Source: Rubripirellula tenax
GTDB lineage: Bacteria > Planctomycetota > Planctomycetia > Pirellulales > Pirellulaceae
NCBI RefSeq assembly: GCF_007860125.1
Contig: NZ_SJPW01000005.1
Location: forward strand, 494,065 to 558,064
Reading direction: 5' to 3'
DNA length: 64,000 bases
Every line of letters begins with the position of its first letter. Position 1 is the stretch's first letter. Under the pieces are notes generated by a model. That model was given only the letters and a program-made list of their open reading frames with translations, was not told where the DNA came from and searched no databases. Of the stretch, positions 38,899 through 48,315 are shown one piece after another. The translations under genes were made by a program, and so were the position numbers.

Positions 38899-38902
<4 letters not shown>
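36020..38902 (+). CDS. Exported PSCyt1/DUF1549/DUF1553 cytochrome-like protein (second copy)
   Basis: The 960-residue protein starts with a signal peptide (PVSCFLLLCLLIGMSSVQAQ). PSCyt1 (residues ~32-125) contains the haem motif CTSCH and the RMPPPDEHPEPLS segment. DUF1549 (~150-360) contains LRRASLDLIGLPPT and a second haem motif CVQCH. A beta-rich insert occupies ~430-590. DUF1553 (~665-930) contains SARVWANRIWSQLFGRGLVE. The insert makes it different from the copy at 11222, so the two are not recent duplicates. The stop overlaps the DUF1501 start by four bases (ATGA), giving strict translational coupling. Confidence 0.9.
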
Positions 38903-40356
<1,454 letters not shown>

Positions 40357-40378
40357 AAGCCGACGTTCATCGCGAGCA

Positions 40379-40855
40379 TCAATTGGACATCGAAACTGTG
40401 CCGACGAGGGCCATCACCAAGGCCAGACCGTAGAACGCCAACACGAAGCCGGCGATGATGCCGATCGTTCGCCAGAATCGGACTTGGGCTCGCATCAGTT
40501 CGGCCATCTGGTCGACATCGGGTTCGACCGAACACTGGCGAGCGATTGTGGCCGCTTTCCAAAGCATCAATGCAGGAAGTCCGTACAGCAAAAGACTTCC
40601 GCCGCCCAGGCAAAGCATTCCGCCGACTGCATCGCCGATCCCGCCACTTAACAACGGAATCAACATCATCAGCATCGTTAGCCCGACGGCCAATCCCAAC
40701 ATGATGGCGAAAAACATTTGCCATCGGCCCAATTCGCGAATCGTTTTGTTGATGGCGGGATCGGCGATTCGACCGGCGCCGACATCACTTGCCGGAACGT
40801 AGGGATTGAAACCGGGGGTTCCGTCGGCTTTGGGTGGGTCGGTCGGCGAATTCAT
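40379..40855 (-). CDS. Small membrane protein, unknown
   Basis: The 158-residue protein has a ~45-residue hydrophilic N-terminus and three predicted membrane segments: FFAIMLGLAVGLTMLMMLIPLL, a Gly/Leu-rich stretch (GGMLCLGGGSLLLYGLPALML), and IGIIAGFVLAFYGLALVMAL. I recognise no family with confidence; the layout resembles DUF5362-type proteins. It ends 22 bp from the convergent DUF1501 gene. Codon use is like that of its neighbours, which supports a real gene. Confidence 0.6.
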   Translation of the reverse strand: MNSPTDPPKADGTPGFNPYVPASDVGAGRIADPAINKTIRELGRWQMFFAIMLGLAVGLTMLMMLIPLLSGGIGDAVGGMLCLGGGSLLLYGLPALMLWKAATIARQCSVEPDVDQMAELMRAQVRFWRTIGIIAGFVLAFYGLALVMALVGTVSMSN

Positions 40856-41064
40856 CCGTGGTACCTAACAGGTGGCGTGAACGTGCGTGTTCATCGTAAC
40901 CGATGCATCCGACGGTCGGGGGTCGGGGGCCGGTTGTGCGGGCTTGGGAAGATGTGACGGACCGACGGGCGACCGCTCGCTGGGGCCTGCTTACCTGTCG
41001 ATAAAAGGGTACGCGGCGGCATGTCCGCCCACAGCCTGGACCCGACTGCAAAGGATTGCCGATC

Positions 41065-41922
41065 GTGACAAACGTATCGCCCCAACGTTTCCCAACGATT
41101 CATGTTGCCAGTACGAACAACGGCCAGTCGGGAAACTCGACGGCGATCCTTGGAATTTGGCGACTCGGTTCGTTGTTGCATCGCAGCCCGACCGCAGAAT
41201 TGAATCTGACTCAACCGGCCGATTCGGTCGGCAGCCCTCGTTGGGACTACGTCATCAAACGAGCGATCGGCGAAGACGTGGAAAGCCGGCGACAGATCAA
41301 CCAATTTGTTGCCGCTGCGTCCACGATCGTTCACCCCAACTTGGTCGCCGTCTTGGATGCGTCGAATTCATCAACCACTCCCTACGTGGTGATGCCGCGT
41401 CTGGACGGCGTCACGATGCAGGCCCACCTGGACGCCACCGACCGCAAGCCTTTGCCGGTCGCTTTGTGGCTGGTGCGTCAAGTCGCTCAAGCGCTGGACG
41501 CGTTGCACAGCGCCGGCTGGATTCACGGTGATGTGAAACCCGAAAACACGATCGTCGGATCCCGAGGACACGTGACGCTGGTCGATCTCGGGTTTGCGTG
41601 CCGGATTCACACCGTTGCGGGAAGTCACTTTCGCGGAACACCAGCCTATTCGGCGCCCGAAACGATGTCCGGAAACCATGCCGCACTGCCGTCGGCCGAC
41701 GTGTTTTCGCTCGGTCGCATTCTGTGGAAGTGGTTGACGCACACACATCCGACGAACCGTTCGACGTTGGAACCGATTGCCGACTTGGTCGAATCAATGG
41801 TCTCCGACGACATGAACCAGCGCCCTACGGCTGGTCGCGTTGCGAAACAGTTGTTGAAACTGGAAATCGAAACGTTGGGCCAACACATCGGTCCCGCGGA
41901 CGGCATTCGCCGCGCCGCGTAA
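41065..41922 (+). CDS. Degenerate Ser/Thr kinase-like protein
   Basis: The GTG at 41065 is preferred over the TTG at 41056 because AAGGA lies nine bases upstream of it; this gives 285 residues. The kinase fold is recognisable: VIKRA with the Lys, IVHPNLVAVLDA, WIHGDVKPENTIVG at the catalytic loop (HGD instead of HRD), LVDLGFACR (DLG instead of DFG), GTPAYSAPETM and SADVFSLGRILWKWL. The glycine-rich loop is not evident. The catalytic Asp and metal-site Asp are kept, so weak activity or a pseudokinase role are both possible. There is no transmembrane segment. It is convergent with gpmI, 17 bp away. Confidence 0.75.
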   Translation: MTNVSPQRFPTIHVASTNNGQSGNSTAILGIWRLGSLLHRSPTAELNLTQPADSVGSPRWDYVIKRAIGEDVESRRQINQFVAAASTIVHPNLVAVLDASNSSTTPYVVMPRLDGVTMQAHLDATDRKPLPVALWLVRQVAQALDALHSAGWIHGDVKPENTIVGSRGHVTLVDLGFACRIHTVAGSHFRGTPAYSAPETMSGNHAALPSADVFSLGRILWKWLTHTHPTNRSTLEPIADLVESMVSDDMNQRPTAGRVAKQLLKLEIETLGQHIGPADGIRRAA

Positions 41923-41939
41923 ACGTTGCCGACGATCGG

Positions 41940-43541
41940 TTACAGATCGACCAACGACTCGCCCGTCATTTCATCGGGCTTGGGCAATCCCATCAGTGCC
42001 AGCACCGTTGGCGCGATGTCGGCAAGCCGTCCACCGCTGCGAAGTTTCTTTCCGTCCAAGCCTGGTTCGACGACGATCAACGGAACTTCAAATGTCGTGT
42101 GGGCTGTATGAGGCCCGCCCGTTTCCGGATCGATCATCTGTTCACAGTTACCGTGGTCGGCCGTGACAACGAGCGATCCGCCCTTGGCCAACGTCGCGTC
42201 GACGACCTTGCCCACGCACGCATCGACTTTCTCTACGGCTTTGACCGCAGCCGCCAGTACGCCGGTGTGTCCGACCATGTCGCCGTTGGCAAAGTTGACG
42301 ACGATCAAATCAGCTTCACCTTTTTCGATTTCCGCCAACACCTTCGACGCGACTTCATCGGCCGACATTTCTGGTTTTTGATCGTAGGTCGAAACGTCAC
42401 GCGGCGACGGAGCCATCCCGCGTTCCTCTTCGACAAACGGCTCGTCGCGATAGTCGTTGAAGAAGAACGTGACGTGCGGATACTTTTCGGTTTCCGCGCA
42501 TCGGAATTGATGCAGTCCCAACGAGCTGATGTACTCGCCCAAGATGTGTGGCATCTTCGCCGGCTTCTCGAAAATGACTTCGACGGGCAATCCGGTTTCG
42601 TAGCCGGCCATGGTGGCGAAGTACAAGTTGTCGATCTTCTTGCCACGGTCAAAGCCGCCGCCCTCGATCCCTGACCAAGCCGCGTCGTCGTAAACGAACG
42701 CCTTGGTCAATTCGCGAGGCCGGTCGCCGCGATAGTTCATGAAGATGACCGCATCACCCGGCTTGATCTTCGACGGACCACTCGCACTGGTGATCGACGT
42801 TGGTTCGACAAACTCGTCGCCCGTCACCGATGGCGTCGTCGGATTGTCGTAGTAGTTTGCAATTGCGGCCGATGCCGTTGGGGCCGTTCGTTCGGATCCC
42901 TTCGTTAACAAGTCGTACGCTTTCTGAACGCGGTCCCAACGAAAGTCGCGGTCCATCGCAAAGAATCGGCCAATCACCGTGGCGACGTGGCCGGCGCCGA
43001 TTTCTTCGCACTTCTTTTCCAGGTCGCCGACGAACTTCACGCCGCTGGTCGGTGAAGTATCGCGGCCATCGGTGATCGCGTGGATCGCCAAACCGTCGCG
43101 ACCGAGGCCCGCGTCCTTGGCAACTTGAATGAAGGCGTACGCGTGTTGGATGTCGCTGTGAACACGACCGTCCGACATCAAACCGATCAAATGCAACGTG
43201 CCGCCGTTGGCCTTGGCATGCTGGACGGCACCTTGGACGACGGCGTTGGTGAAGAACGCGCCGCTGCGGATGGCGCGCGTGATCCGCATCACTTCCTGGT
43301 CGACGATTCGTCCGGCGCCGATGTTTTGGTGACCGACTTCGCTGTTCCCCATCACGCCCTCGGGCAGGCCGACGTCTTCGCCGGACGTCTTGACCAAAGT
43401 GTTGGGATACTCGTTCATTAATCGGTCGCTGACCGGCGTGGTGGCCTGTACGATCGCGTTGGAGGCGTCGGCATCGCGGTTGGGGTTCTCGCCCCAACCA
43501 TCACGAACGATCAGAACAACGGGTTTTCGACGAACTTGCAC
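41940..43541 (-). CDS. gpmI: 2,3-bisphosphoglycerate-independent phosphoglycerate mutase
   Basis: The enzyme interconverts 3- and 2-phosphoglycerate in glycolysis using two Mn ions and a phosphoserine. I place the start at the GTG at 43541, with GGAG eight bases upstream. It gives the N-terminus MQVRRKPVVLIVRDGWGEN and 533 residues; the frame is open upstream to 43670 with unrelated residues. Motifs: GNSEVGHQNIGAGR with the nucleophilic Ser, HLIGLMSDGRVHSD, AITDGRDTSPTSG, FMNYRGDRPREL, VNFANGDMVGHTG and VTADHGNCEQM. All metal-ligand motifs are in place. Downstream a kinase-like gene converges; upstream is a structured repeat and a divergent isomerase-like gene. Confidence 0.95.
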   Translation of the reverse strand: MQVRRKPVVLIVRDGWGENPNRDADASNAIVQATTPVSDRLMNEYPNTLVKTSGEDVGLPEGVMGNSEVGHQNIGAGRIVDQEVMRITRAIRSGAFFTNAVVQGAVQHAKANGGTLHLIGLMSDGRVHSDIQHAYAFIQVAKDAGLGRDGLAIHAITDGRDTSPTSGVKFVGDLEKKCEEIGAGHVATVIGRFFAMDRDFRWDRVQKAYDLLTKGSERTAPTASAAIANYYDNPTTPSVTGDEFVEPTSITSASGPSKIKPGDAVIFMNYRGDRPRELTKAFVYDDAAWSGIEGGGFDRGKKIDNLYFATMAGYETGLPVEVIFEKPAKMPHILGEYISSLGLHQFRCAETEKYPHVTFFFNDYRDEPFVEEERGMAPSPRDVSTYDQKPEMSADEVASKVLAEIEKGEADLIVVNFANGDMVGHTGVLAAAVKAVEKVDACVGKVVDATLAKGGSLVVTADHGNCEQMIDPETGGPHTAHTTFEVPLIVVEPGLDGKKLRSGGRLADIAPTVLALMGLPKPDEMTGESLVDL

Positions 43542-43612
43542 GGGTAGTCTCCACAAAGTTGCCTCGGCAGGGAAACGCCGAAGGATGGGTATTTTCGCTG
43601 TAAGGGTTGGTG

Positions 43613-43694
43613 CGAAAAAAAGTGTCCGCCCCCTTTCGTGCGAAGCACCCGAAGGGCCGGTTCCCGGCAAAAGGGGTCGGACACTTATTTTTCG
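43613..43694. repeat. Large inverted repeat with two internal hairpins
   Basis: The outer arms 43613-43636 and 43669-43694 pair around an AAGTGTCCG(C/A)CCCCTTT core with few mismatches. The loop holds two smaller hairpins: GTGC-GAA-GCAC and GCCGG-TTC-CCGGC. The whole can fold into a cruciform with a cloverleaf outline. It sits between the divergent gpmI and isomerase-like genes, so it is unlikely to be a simple terminator. It has the features of a REP-type dispersed element. Confidence 0.6.
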
Positions 43695-43811
43695 ATCATG
43701 CGTAAACTATCCGACATTCGTCGACTTCGGAACTCCCGCTTCGTCACAGCACTGGGATGGATTAGGCTTGCGATCCACACCTCGCTCGTATCTCGCTTGA
43801 AATCCGCCTCG

Positions 43812-45050
43812 ATGAGCCTCCTTCGTTTCGACGCCGCCGGATGCATCAGCGACGAATGGGGGATCCAACCGGCCCAGACCAATGCCTTGGCCGCGACGTT
43901 GCTGGGCATGCGAAACGAATGGACCCAGCATCCGTCGGCCCCCTTTTTTCGCTGGCCCGAGAACCAATTTTCGGCGTACCTGGCCGATCGAACAGATTCC
44001 GAATTGGGACGCGTGTTCAAAGTCGCCAACGGACTGCATGACCACATCGACGCCGTCGTGGTAATCGGCACCGGCGACGTGACGCTGGGCGTGAAAGCGA
44101 TGCGGGACGCATGCAGTGACCCGTACCACAACGAACTGTCCCGAGCAGCGCGAGGCAGCAAGCCTCGCATGTATTTCGCCGGCGATCGTTTCGACAACGA
44201 CGCGACCGCGTCGCTGATCCATCGTATCACCGAAGGCGGATACGGCGACTCGCCAGCCGAAAAGCGATGGGCGATCGTCGTCATCGACCCGGTTGGGCAA
44301 ACGCCCGAAACGGCCGTCGCACTACGACAATTCGTTTCGGTGCTGGAAAGATCGTTGGGCGGCGAAGCGGACGCGTGGTTGCCCCGTTTGTTGATCCCGA
44401 TCACATCCGCCAACAGCCGGTTAGATCGCCTGGCCGCCGAAATCGGTTGCCAGCAGGTGTTCTCGGTGCCGCCGGAACTAGGCAATTTGTCGGATGACCT
44501 TTTTCGCGTACTGTCGCCGGTTGGGCTGTTGCCCGCCGCGATGCTGGGGCTCGACTGCGTCAAGCTGCTCGAGGGTGCCGCCGCGATCAACGATCACTTC
44601 ATCGCGACCGATTATGCTGATAACTTGGTGTTGAAACAGGTTGCGGTGGAACACGTGATTTCCAAGCACCGCGGCCACCCCACAGCCGAGACGAACGTAT
44701 GGGTCGACGCTTTGAAAACCGCCGCACGATGGCGCGACCGATTGAACCAAGCGACCACCCCAAGCCACGGTAAACTGATCAACCACATCACCGTCGATCA
44801 AGATCGCCAGGATCGCTTGGTCGTCGGCAAGAGTCGTCGCGACCAAGACCATCTGAATGCGATCGGCGATCAAACGCTGACCACGTTGAACCGTAATGCG
44901 ATTCAAGCGGCAAATGACCAACCCAAGGACGGGCGACACCCAACCACGCAAACGATTTTCCCAACCGTCGACACATTCGTGTTGGGGCAATGGTTTCAAA
45001 TGTCGATGATCGCCCGGGCACTCAGACACGAACTCTCTCTAAAAACTTAA
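43812..45050 (+). CDS. Divergent glucose-6-phosphate isomerase-like (SIS-fold) protein
   Basis: The frame is open from 43638, but upstream codons come from the repeat, so I take the ATG at 43812 (MSLLRFDAAG), giving 412 residues. The protein resembles phosphoglucose isomerase: VVVIGTGDVTLGVKAMRDA stands at the GIGGSxLG position, RMYFAGDRFDNDATASLI follows the first SIS domain, and PTVDTFVLGQWFQMSMIAR resembles the C-terminal helix. Key differences from active enzymes are the loss of the Ser in GIGGS and no recognisable QGT or final INPFDQPGVE segment. It may be a divergent isomerase or a catalytically dead sugar-phosphate-binding protein. It lies 23 bp upstream of trpA and is probably cotranscribed. 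Confidence 0.6.
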   Translation: MSLLRFDAAGCISDEWGIQPAQTNALAATLLGMRNEWTQHPSAPFFRWPENQFSAYLADRTDSELGRVFKVANGLHDHIDAVVVIGTGDVTLGVKAMRDACSDPYHNELSRAARGSKPRMYFAGDRFDNDATASLIHRITEGGYGDSPAEKRWAIVVIDPVGQTPETAVALRQFVSVLERSLGGEADAWLPRLLIPITSANSRLDRLAAEIGCQQVFSVPPELGNLSDDLFRVLSPVGLLPAAMLGLDCVKLLEGAAAINDHFIATDYADNLVLKQVAVEHVISKHRGHPTAETNVWVDALKTAARWRDRLNQATTPSHGKLINHITVDQDRQDRLVVGKSRRDQDHLNAIGDQTLTTLNRNAIQAANDQPKDGRHPTTQTIFPTVDTFVLGQWFQMSMIARALRHELSLKT

Positions 45051-45073
45051 TCCCCAAACCTTTTTTTGCCTCT

Positions 45074-45871
45074 ATGTCCGCAGTCGACCAACTCTTTGCC
45101 GATCTACGCAAACAGGGCCGTAAGGCGCTGATGCCTTTCATCACCGCCGGCGATCCCAACATCGAAACGACTGCCGCGATCCTGCGAGCCGTCGGACCGG
45201 CCGGCGCGGATCTTTGCGAAGTCGGTGTACCGTACAGCGATCCGATAGCCGACGGGCCGGTGATCCAAGCCTCGTATCAACGGGCCTTGGATAAGAAGTT
45301 CAAACTCGGCCAAGTGTTCGAGATGGGAAGGCAGATCACCGGCGACATCCAAACGCCGCTGGTGACGATGGTCAGCTACGCGATCATCTACCGCGTCGGA
45401 TTGGCCAAGTACATCGAACAAGCCAAAGCGGCGGGCTTTGCCGGCGCGATCGTACCGGACTTGTTAGTCGAAGAAGCCAGTGAGTTGTCGGCGATCTGCA
45501 AGGCAGCCGACTTCAGCCTGATTCAACTGGTGACGCCGACGACGCCGCGAGCACGCCAGGTCGCCATCGCCAACTCGTCGTCGGGTTTTCTGTATTACGT
45601 TTCCGTCACGGGCATCACCGGCGAACGGACGGCGCTGCCGGACGACCTGGTCGACAACGTCGGTTGGCTGCGAGAGCAAACGGATCTACCAATTTGCATC
45701 GGGTTCGGAATCAGCGGCCCCGAAACGGCGGCGAAGCTGGCGCCCGTCGCCGACGGATTGATCGTCGGATCGGCGATCGTCAAACGAATGGCATCGGCGC
45801 CGGACCAAGCAACCGCGGTCGCGTCGGTGTCGGACTTTGTGAAAGAACTGCGCGCAGCGATCGACAATTAG
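45074..45871 (+). CDS. trpA: Tryptophan synthase alpha subunit
   Basis: The alpha subunit cleaves indole-3-glycerol phosphate to indole, which passes to TrpB. The ATG at 45074 gives 265 residues, normal for the family. The catalytic Glu and Asp are in DLCEVGVPYSDPIADGPVIQ. Other signature segments: KALMPFITAGDPN, MVSYAIIYRVGLAKY, GAIVPDLLVEEA, YYVSVTGITGER, and CIGFGISGPETA. No trpB or other trp gene is adjacent; it follows the isomerase-like gene closely. The stop TAG is the first triplet of a MITE-like element's terminal repeat. Confidence 0.95.
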   Translation: MSAVDQLFADLRKQGRKALMPFITAGDPNIETTAAILRAVGPAGADLCEVGVPYSDPIADGPVIQASYQRALDKKFKLGQVFEMGRQITGDIQTPLVTMVSYAIIYRVGLAKYIEQAKAAGFAGAIVPDLLVEEASELSAICKAADFSLIQLVTPTTPRARQVAIANSSSGFLYYVSVTGITGERTALPDDLVDNVGWLREQTDLPICIGFGISGPETAAKLAPVADGLIVGSAIVKRMASAPDQATAVASVSDFVKELRAAIDN

Positions 45872-45997
45872 TGCTCTGTCAAAAATAAAACGTGGGGTAG
45901 GCATCCTGCCTGCCAATACGCAGATATTGGAAATCGCAGGCTGGAAGCCTACGCCACGAAAGCGCCAACCCTAAAATTGAATGTTGACAGAGCACTA
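45869..45997. mobile_element. MITE-like element with perfect 14-bp terminal inverted repeats
   Basis: TAGTGCTCTGTCAA at 45869-45882 is the exact reverse complement of 45984-45997. The 129-bp element codes for nothing. Its inner part is a second imperfect inverted repeat (CGTGG-GTAGGC type, ~45891-45912 against ~45938-45958). Both ends read TA, so a TA target duplication is possible. The left end forms the trpA stop codon. Confidence 0.7.
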
Positions 45998-46058
45998 GCC
46001 AATCGCATGTTTTCCAAACGGCCCCTCGTCTCTGTCACCCGCAAACGATTCGGCAATC

Positions 46059-46811
46059 ATGAAACCATTCATCTCAATACTCGTACTGTTACTTGCGAGT
46101 CCGCTAACCGCCCAAGATTTTGCGAAGGGTCCCTATGCAAATCTGATTCAAGGGAAGTTCGTGCATGCGGAAGAACCGCTGGCCAAAAACGGACTTCCTC
46201 TTTGGATTTACGGCGACAAGAAACTCGCCACCGGCCGAAAGCTCTACCCATTGGTCGTCGTGCTGCACGGCCGACGCAACAACGTAAAGCCGGGTGAGGA
46301 GTTCACTCCTCAGGCGATCGCCAAACCATGGGCGAAGACAGAAAACCAACGCCGGAACCCGTGCTTCGTGGTCCAGCCCTACTATCCGCCGAAGGGCGGC
46401 TGGGAAAAAATTCCTGAACAACTCGACGCCACCGTTGCTCACCTGATGCAGCATCTTCCGATCGACCCACATCGAGTTTACTTGATGGGTTTTTCGAACG
46501 GGGCCCAGGGCACCTTTCAAACGCTCGCTCGCGACCCCAGTCGTTACGCCGCCGCCATCACCGTGTCGGGCCCGGTCGATCCCAAGAGCGTGGTCGGAAA
46601 AATCAAAGCTCCGATCCGAGCCTGGGTTGGTGAAAACGATCACGACCTGAACAAGAACAAGCGATGCATTGCCCTGGCCAACGCATTGAAGGACAGCGGT
46701 GTCGACATCGAACTGGTCGTCGTGAAAGGCGCCGGCCATGCCTGCCACGGCGTTCCCACCGGTGACCCTAAAGTTCATCAATGGTTGTTTTCACAACAGC
46801 GACCACGCTAA
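46059..46811 (+). CDS. Exported alpha/beta-hydrolase esterase (PHB-depolymerase/LpqC-like)
   Basis: The 250-residue protein has a signal peptide (PFISILVLLLASPLTAQ). The alpha/beta-hydrolase core shows LYPLVVVLHGR at the oxyanion strand, the nucleophile elbow YLMGFSNGAQGT (G-x-S-x-G with Ser), a candidate acid Asp in WVGENDHDL, and the His near the end (GAGHACHG). This fits the Esterase_phd/LpqC-type secreted esterases; the polymer or ester attacked is unknown. A 102-bp internal part of this gene recurs at the end of the window. The region between holds an accessory island, so this gene probably marks its left border. Confidence 0.82.
   Translation: MKPFISILVLLLASPLTAQDFAKGPYANLIQGKFVHAEEPLAKNGLPLWIYGDKKLATGRKLYPLVVVLHGRRNNVKPGEEFTPQAIAKPWAKTENQRRNPCFVVQPYYPPKGGWEKIPEQLDATVAHLMQHLPIDPHRVYLMGFSNGAQGTFQTLARDPSRYAAAITVSGPVDPKSVVGKIKAPIRAWVGENDHDLNKNKRCIALANALKDSGVDIELVVVKGAGHACHGVPTGDPKVHQWLFSQQRPR
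46537..46638 (+). repeat. Left copy of a direct repeat (within the esterase gene)
   Basis: These 102 bases match 63899-64000 in the same orientation with no gaps and one mismatch (A at 46607, T at 63969). The right copy is cut by the window end, so the real repeat may be longer. Confidence 0.95.
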
Positions 46812-46954
46812 AGATTCGGTCTGTCGTGCAAGGACGATGGACACAAATCCGTGCAAAACATTTGCGTAGATTCGTGGCAAGAATCTGGCTAAATCGACAA
46901 ACCGTTGAAGACTTCCGCTACACGTAAAACCGTCAGTTGTTGTTCATACGATGC

Positions 46955-48118
46955 TTAACTGCCGTCGCCGCGCAGGAGCAAGTACGCTTTACTCGGATGA
47001 GCCCTGAAAACGACCTTCTCCATGTAGTCATCGTTCCAGCCAGCGTTGAGCCGCTTGTTTTTGACTCCGCACTTGGCCGTCTTTTCTTGCTTGAGCAGAC
47101 TTAGAGCTGTCCGTCTGAGCGTACTGAAGTTCTCGTCCCGATGCCCTTTGCGAATGCGACACTGGTCGTCGCCGAACGCCACATCCAACTGCCAATGGCA
47201 ACTTTTTTCGATGCCCCAATGATCTCTCACCGCACCGGCGAACAATTCCCCGTCTACCACTTTGTTGAGGATGTAGTAACGGACCGCGATCTCGTCGCCT
47301 TTACGACGCTGTGTGTTATTGATCGACATGCCGATCGCACAAAGATCCTTCCAACGACCTGCGTCAGGAAGGTCGTCGGGAACTTCACACAAGTAGTAGC
47401 TGCGCTCGTCGATACGTCCGTGACCGGTTTCCTTCGTGTGATGCTCGGATACCTTGATTCTTGTAAAGTCATCTTCAAGGTGATCCAGAAAGAATGCCTT
47501 GATTCCCTCATACAGCGTCGGTTGATTTCCTTTTACCGCCAAGCAATAGTCCGCAACTTCGTCAACGATCTTTGCAGCGATCTCGGTTTGGCATCCCATC
47601 GCGTCGATCGTCACCAAACCCCGGGAAACGTCGATCATTTCGAGCAGCTTGGGGATCGCTGTGATTTCGTTGCTCTTCGCGTCGACGACTGTTTGACCAA
47701 GGCTGATGTGATTGTCCGTCGCCCACGCACTGACCATGTGAATGGCTGCCTTGCCGGTGGCCGCGTCATAGCTTCGACGAAGCGTCTTGCCGTCAATCGC
47801 AATGACTTGGCCGTCGGCAACGTTATGCAACTGAGTGATCCACTGAAGCAACATCGGTTCAAACTCTTCAGGCTTGATCGCGTTGAGAATCGCGTTGAAA
47901 CGATCGTGCGAAGGAACCCCTTGGGTCATATCAAGGAACTTTGCAAACCACTCCTTCTTTGTGTTGGCAAACTTTGCAATCGCAACAAAATCATCCGTGC
48001 CCGCGATGACCGCACAGATGGTCATGAATACGACATTAACCAATGGATAAACGGGTTCGCCCGGACGCGGGTCCGAGACGGCCTTGAGCTGTTCAACCAA
48101 CGAAGCGGAGCGTTCCAT
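46955..48118 (-). CDS. ISAs1-family transposase
   Basis: This DDE transposase uses the ATG at 48118 (MERSASLVEQLKAVSDPR), giving 387 residues, full length for the family. Typical segments: VYPLVNVVFMTICAVIAG, GVPSHDRFNAILN, VIAIDGKTLRRSYD with the first Asp, LVTIDAMGCQTEIA with the second, YCLAVKGNQPTL, and DHWGIEKSCHWQLDVAFGDD with the region of the Glu. The frame is intact, so the element may be active. I could not find matching terminal inverted repeats or a target duplication on both sides. It lies 143 bp downstream of the esterase gene, at the left edge of the island. Confidence 0.9.
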   Translation of the reverse strand: MERSASLVEQLKAVSDPRPGEPVYPLVNVVFMTICAVIAGTDDFVAIAKFANTKKEWFAKFLDMTQGVPSHDRFNAILNAIKPEEFEPMLLQWITQLHNVADGQVIAIDGKTLRRSYDAATGKAAIHMVSAWATDNHISLGQTVVDAKSNEITAIPKLLEMIDVSRGLVTIDAMGCQTEIAAKIVDEVADYCLAVKGNQPTLYEGIKAFFLDHLEDDFTRIKVSEHHTKETGHGRIDERSYYLCEVPDDLPDAGRWKDLCAIGMSINNTQRRKGDEIAVRYYILNKVVDGELFAGAVRDHWGIEKSCHWQLDVAFGDDQCRIRKGHRDENFSTLRRTALSLLKQEKTAKCGVKNKRLNAGWNDDYMEKVVFRAHPSKAYLLLRGDGS

Positions 48119-48315
48119 CGAGTGAATCCGAAGCGAGTCGATTCGCCCGGCCGCTACAGACCAGCCACCCAATCACGAACCCTTGCTCAGCTTCGCAGAT
48201 TACCCAGTGTGGCGCAATCGCCCTGCCACAGATCCTGCGGAAGAGCCCTCTTTATCAAGAGCTTGCTTCTTCGGTTAAGTGACCGAATAGTGTTTCCGGG
48301 GGGAGGAAGACTATC

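Noticed and set aside
46812-48315. Terminal inverted repeats of the ISAs1-type element
   Set aside because: A CAGGGC-type end near 48205-48225 on the minus strand was considered, but no matching sequence was found past the transposase stop, so no element ends are given.
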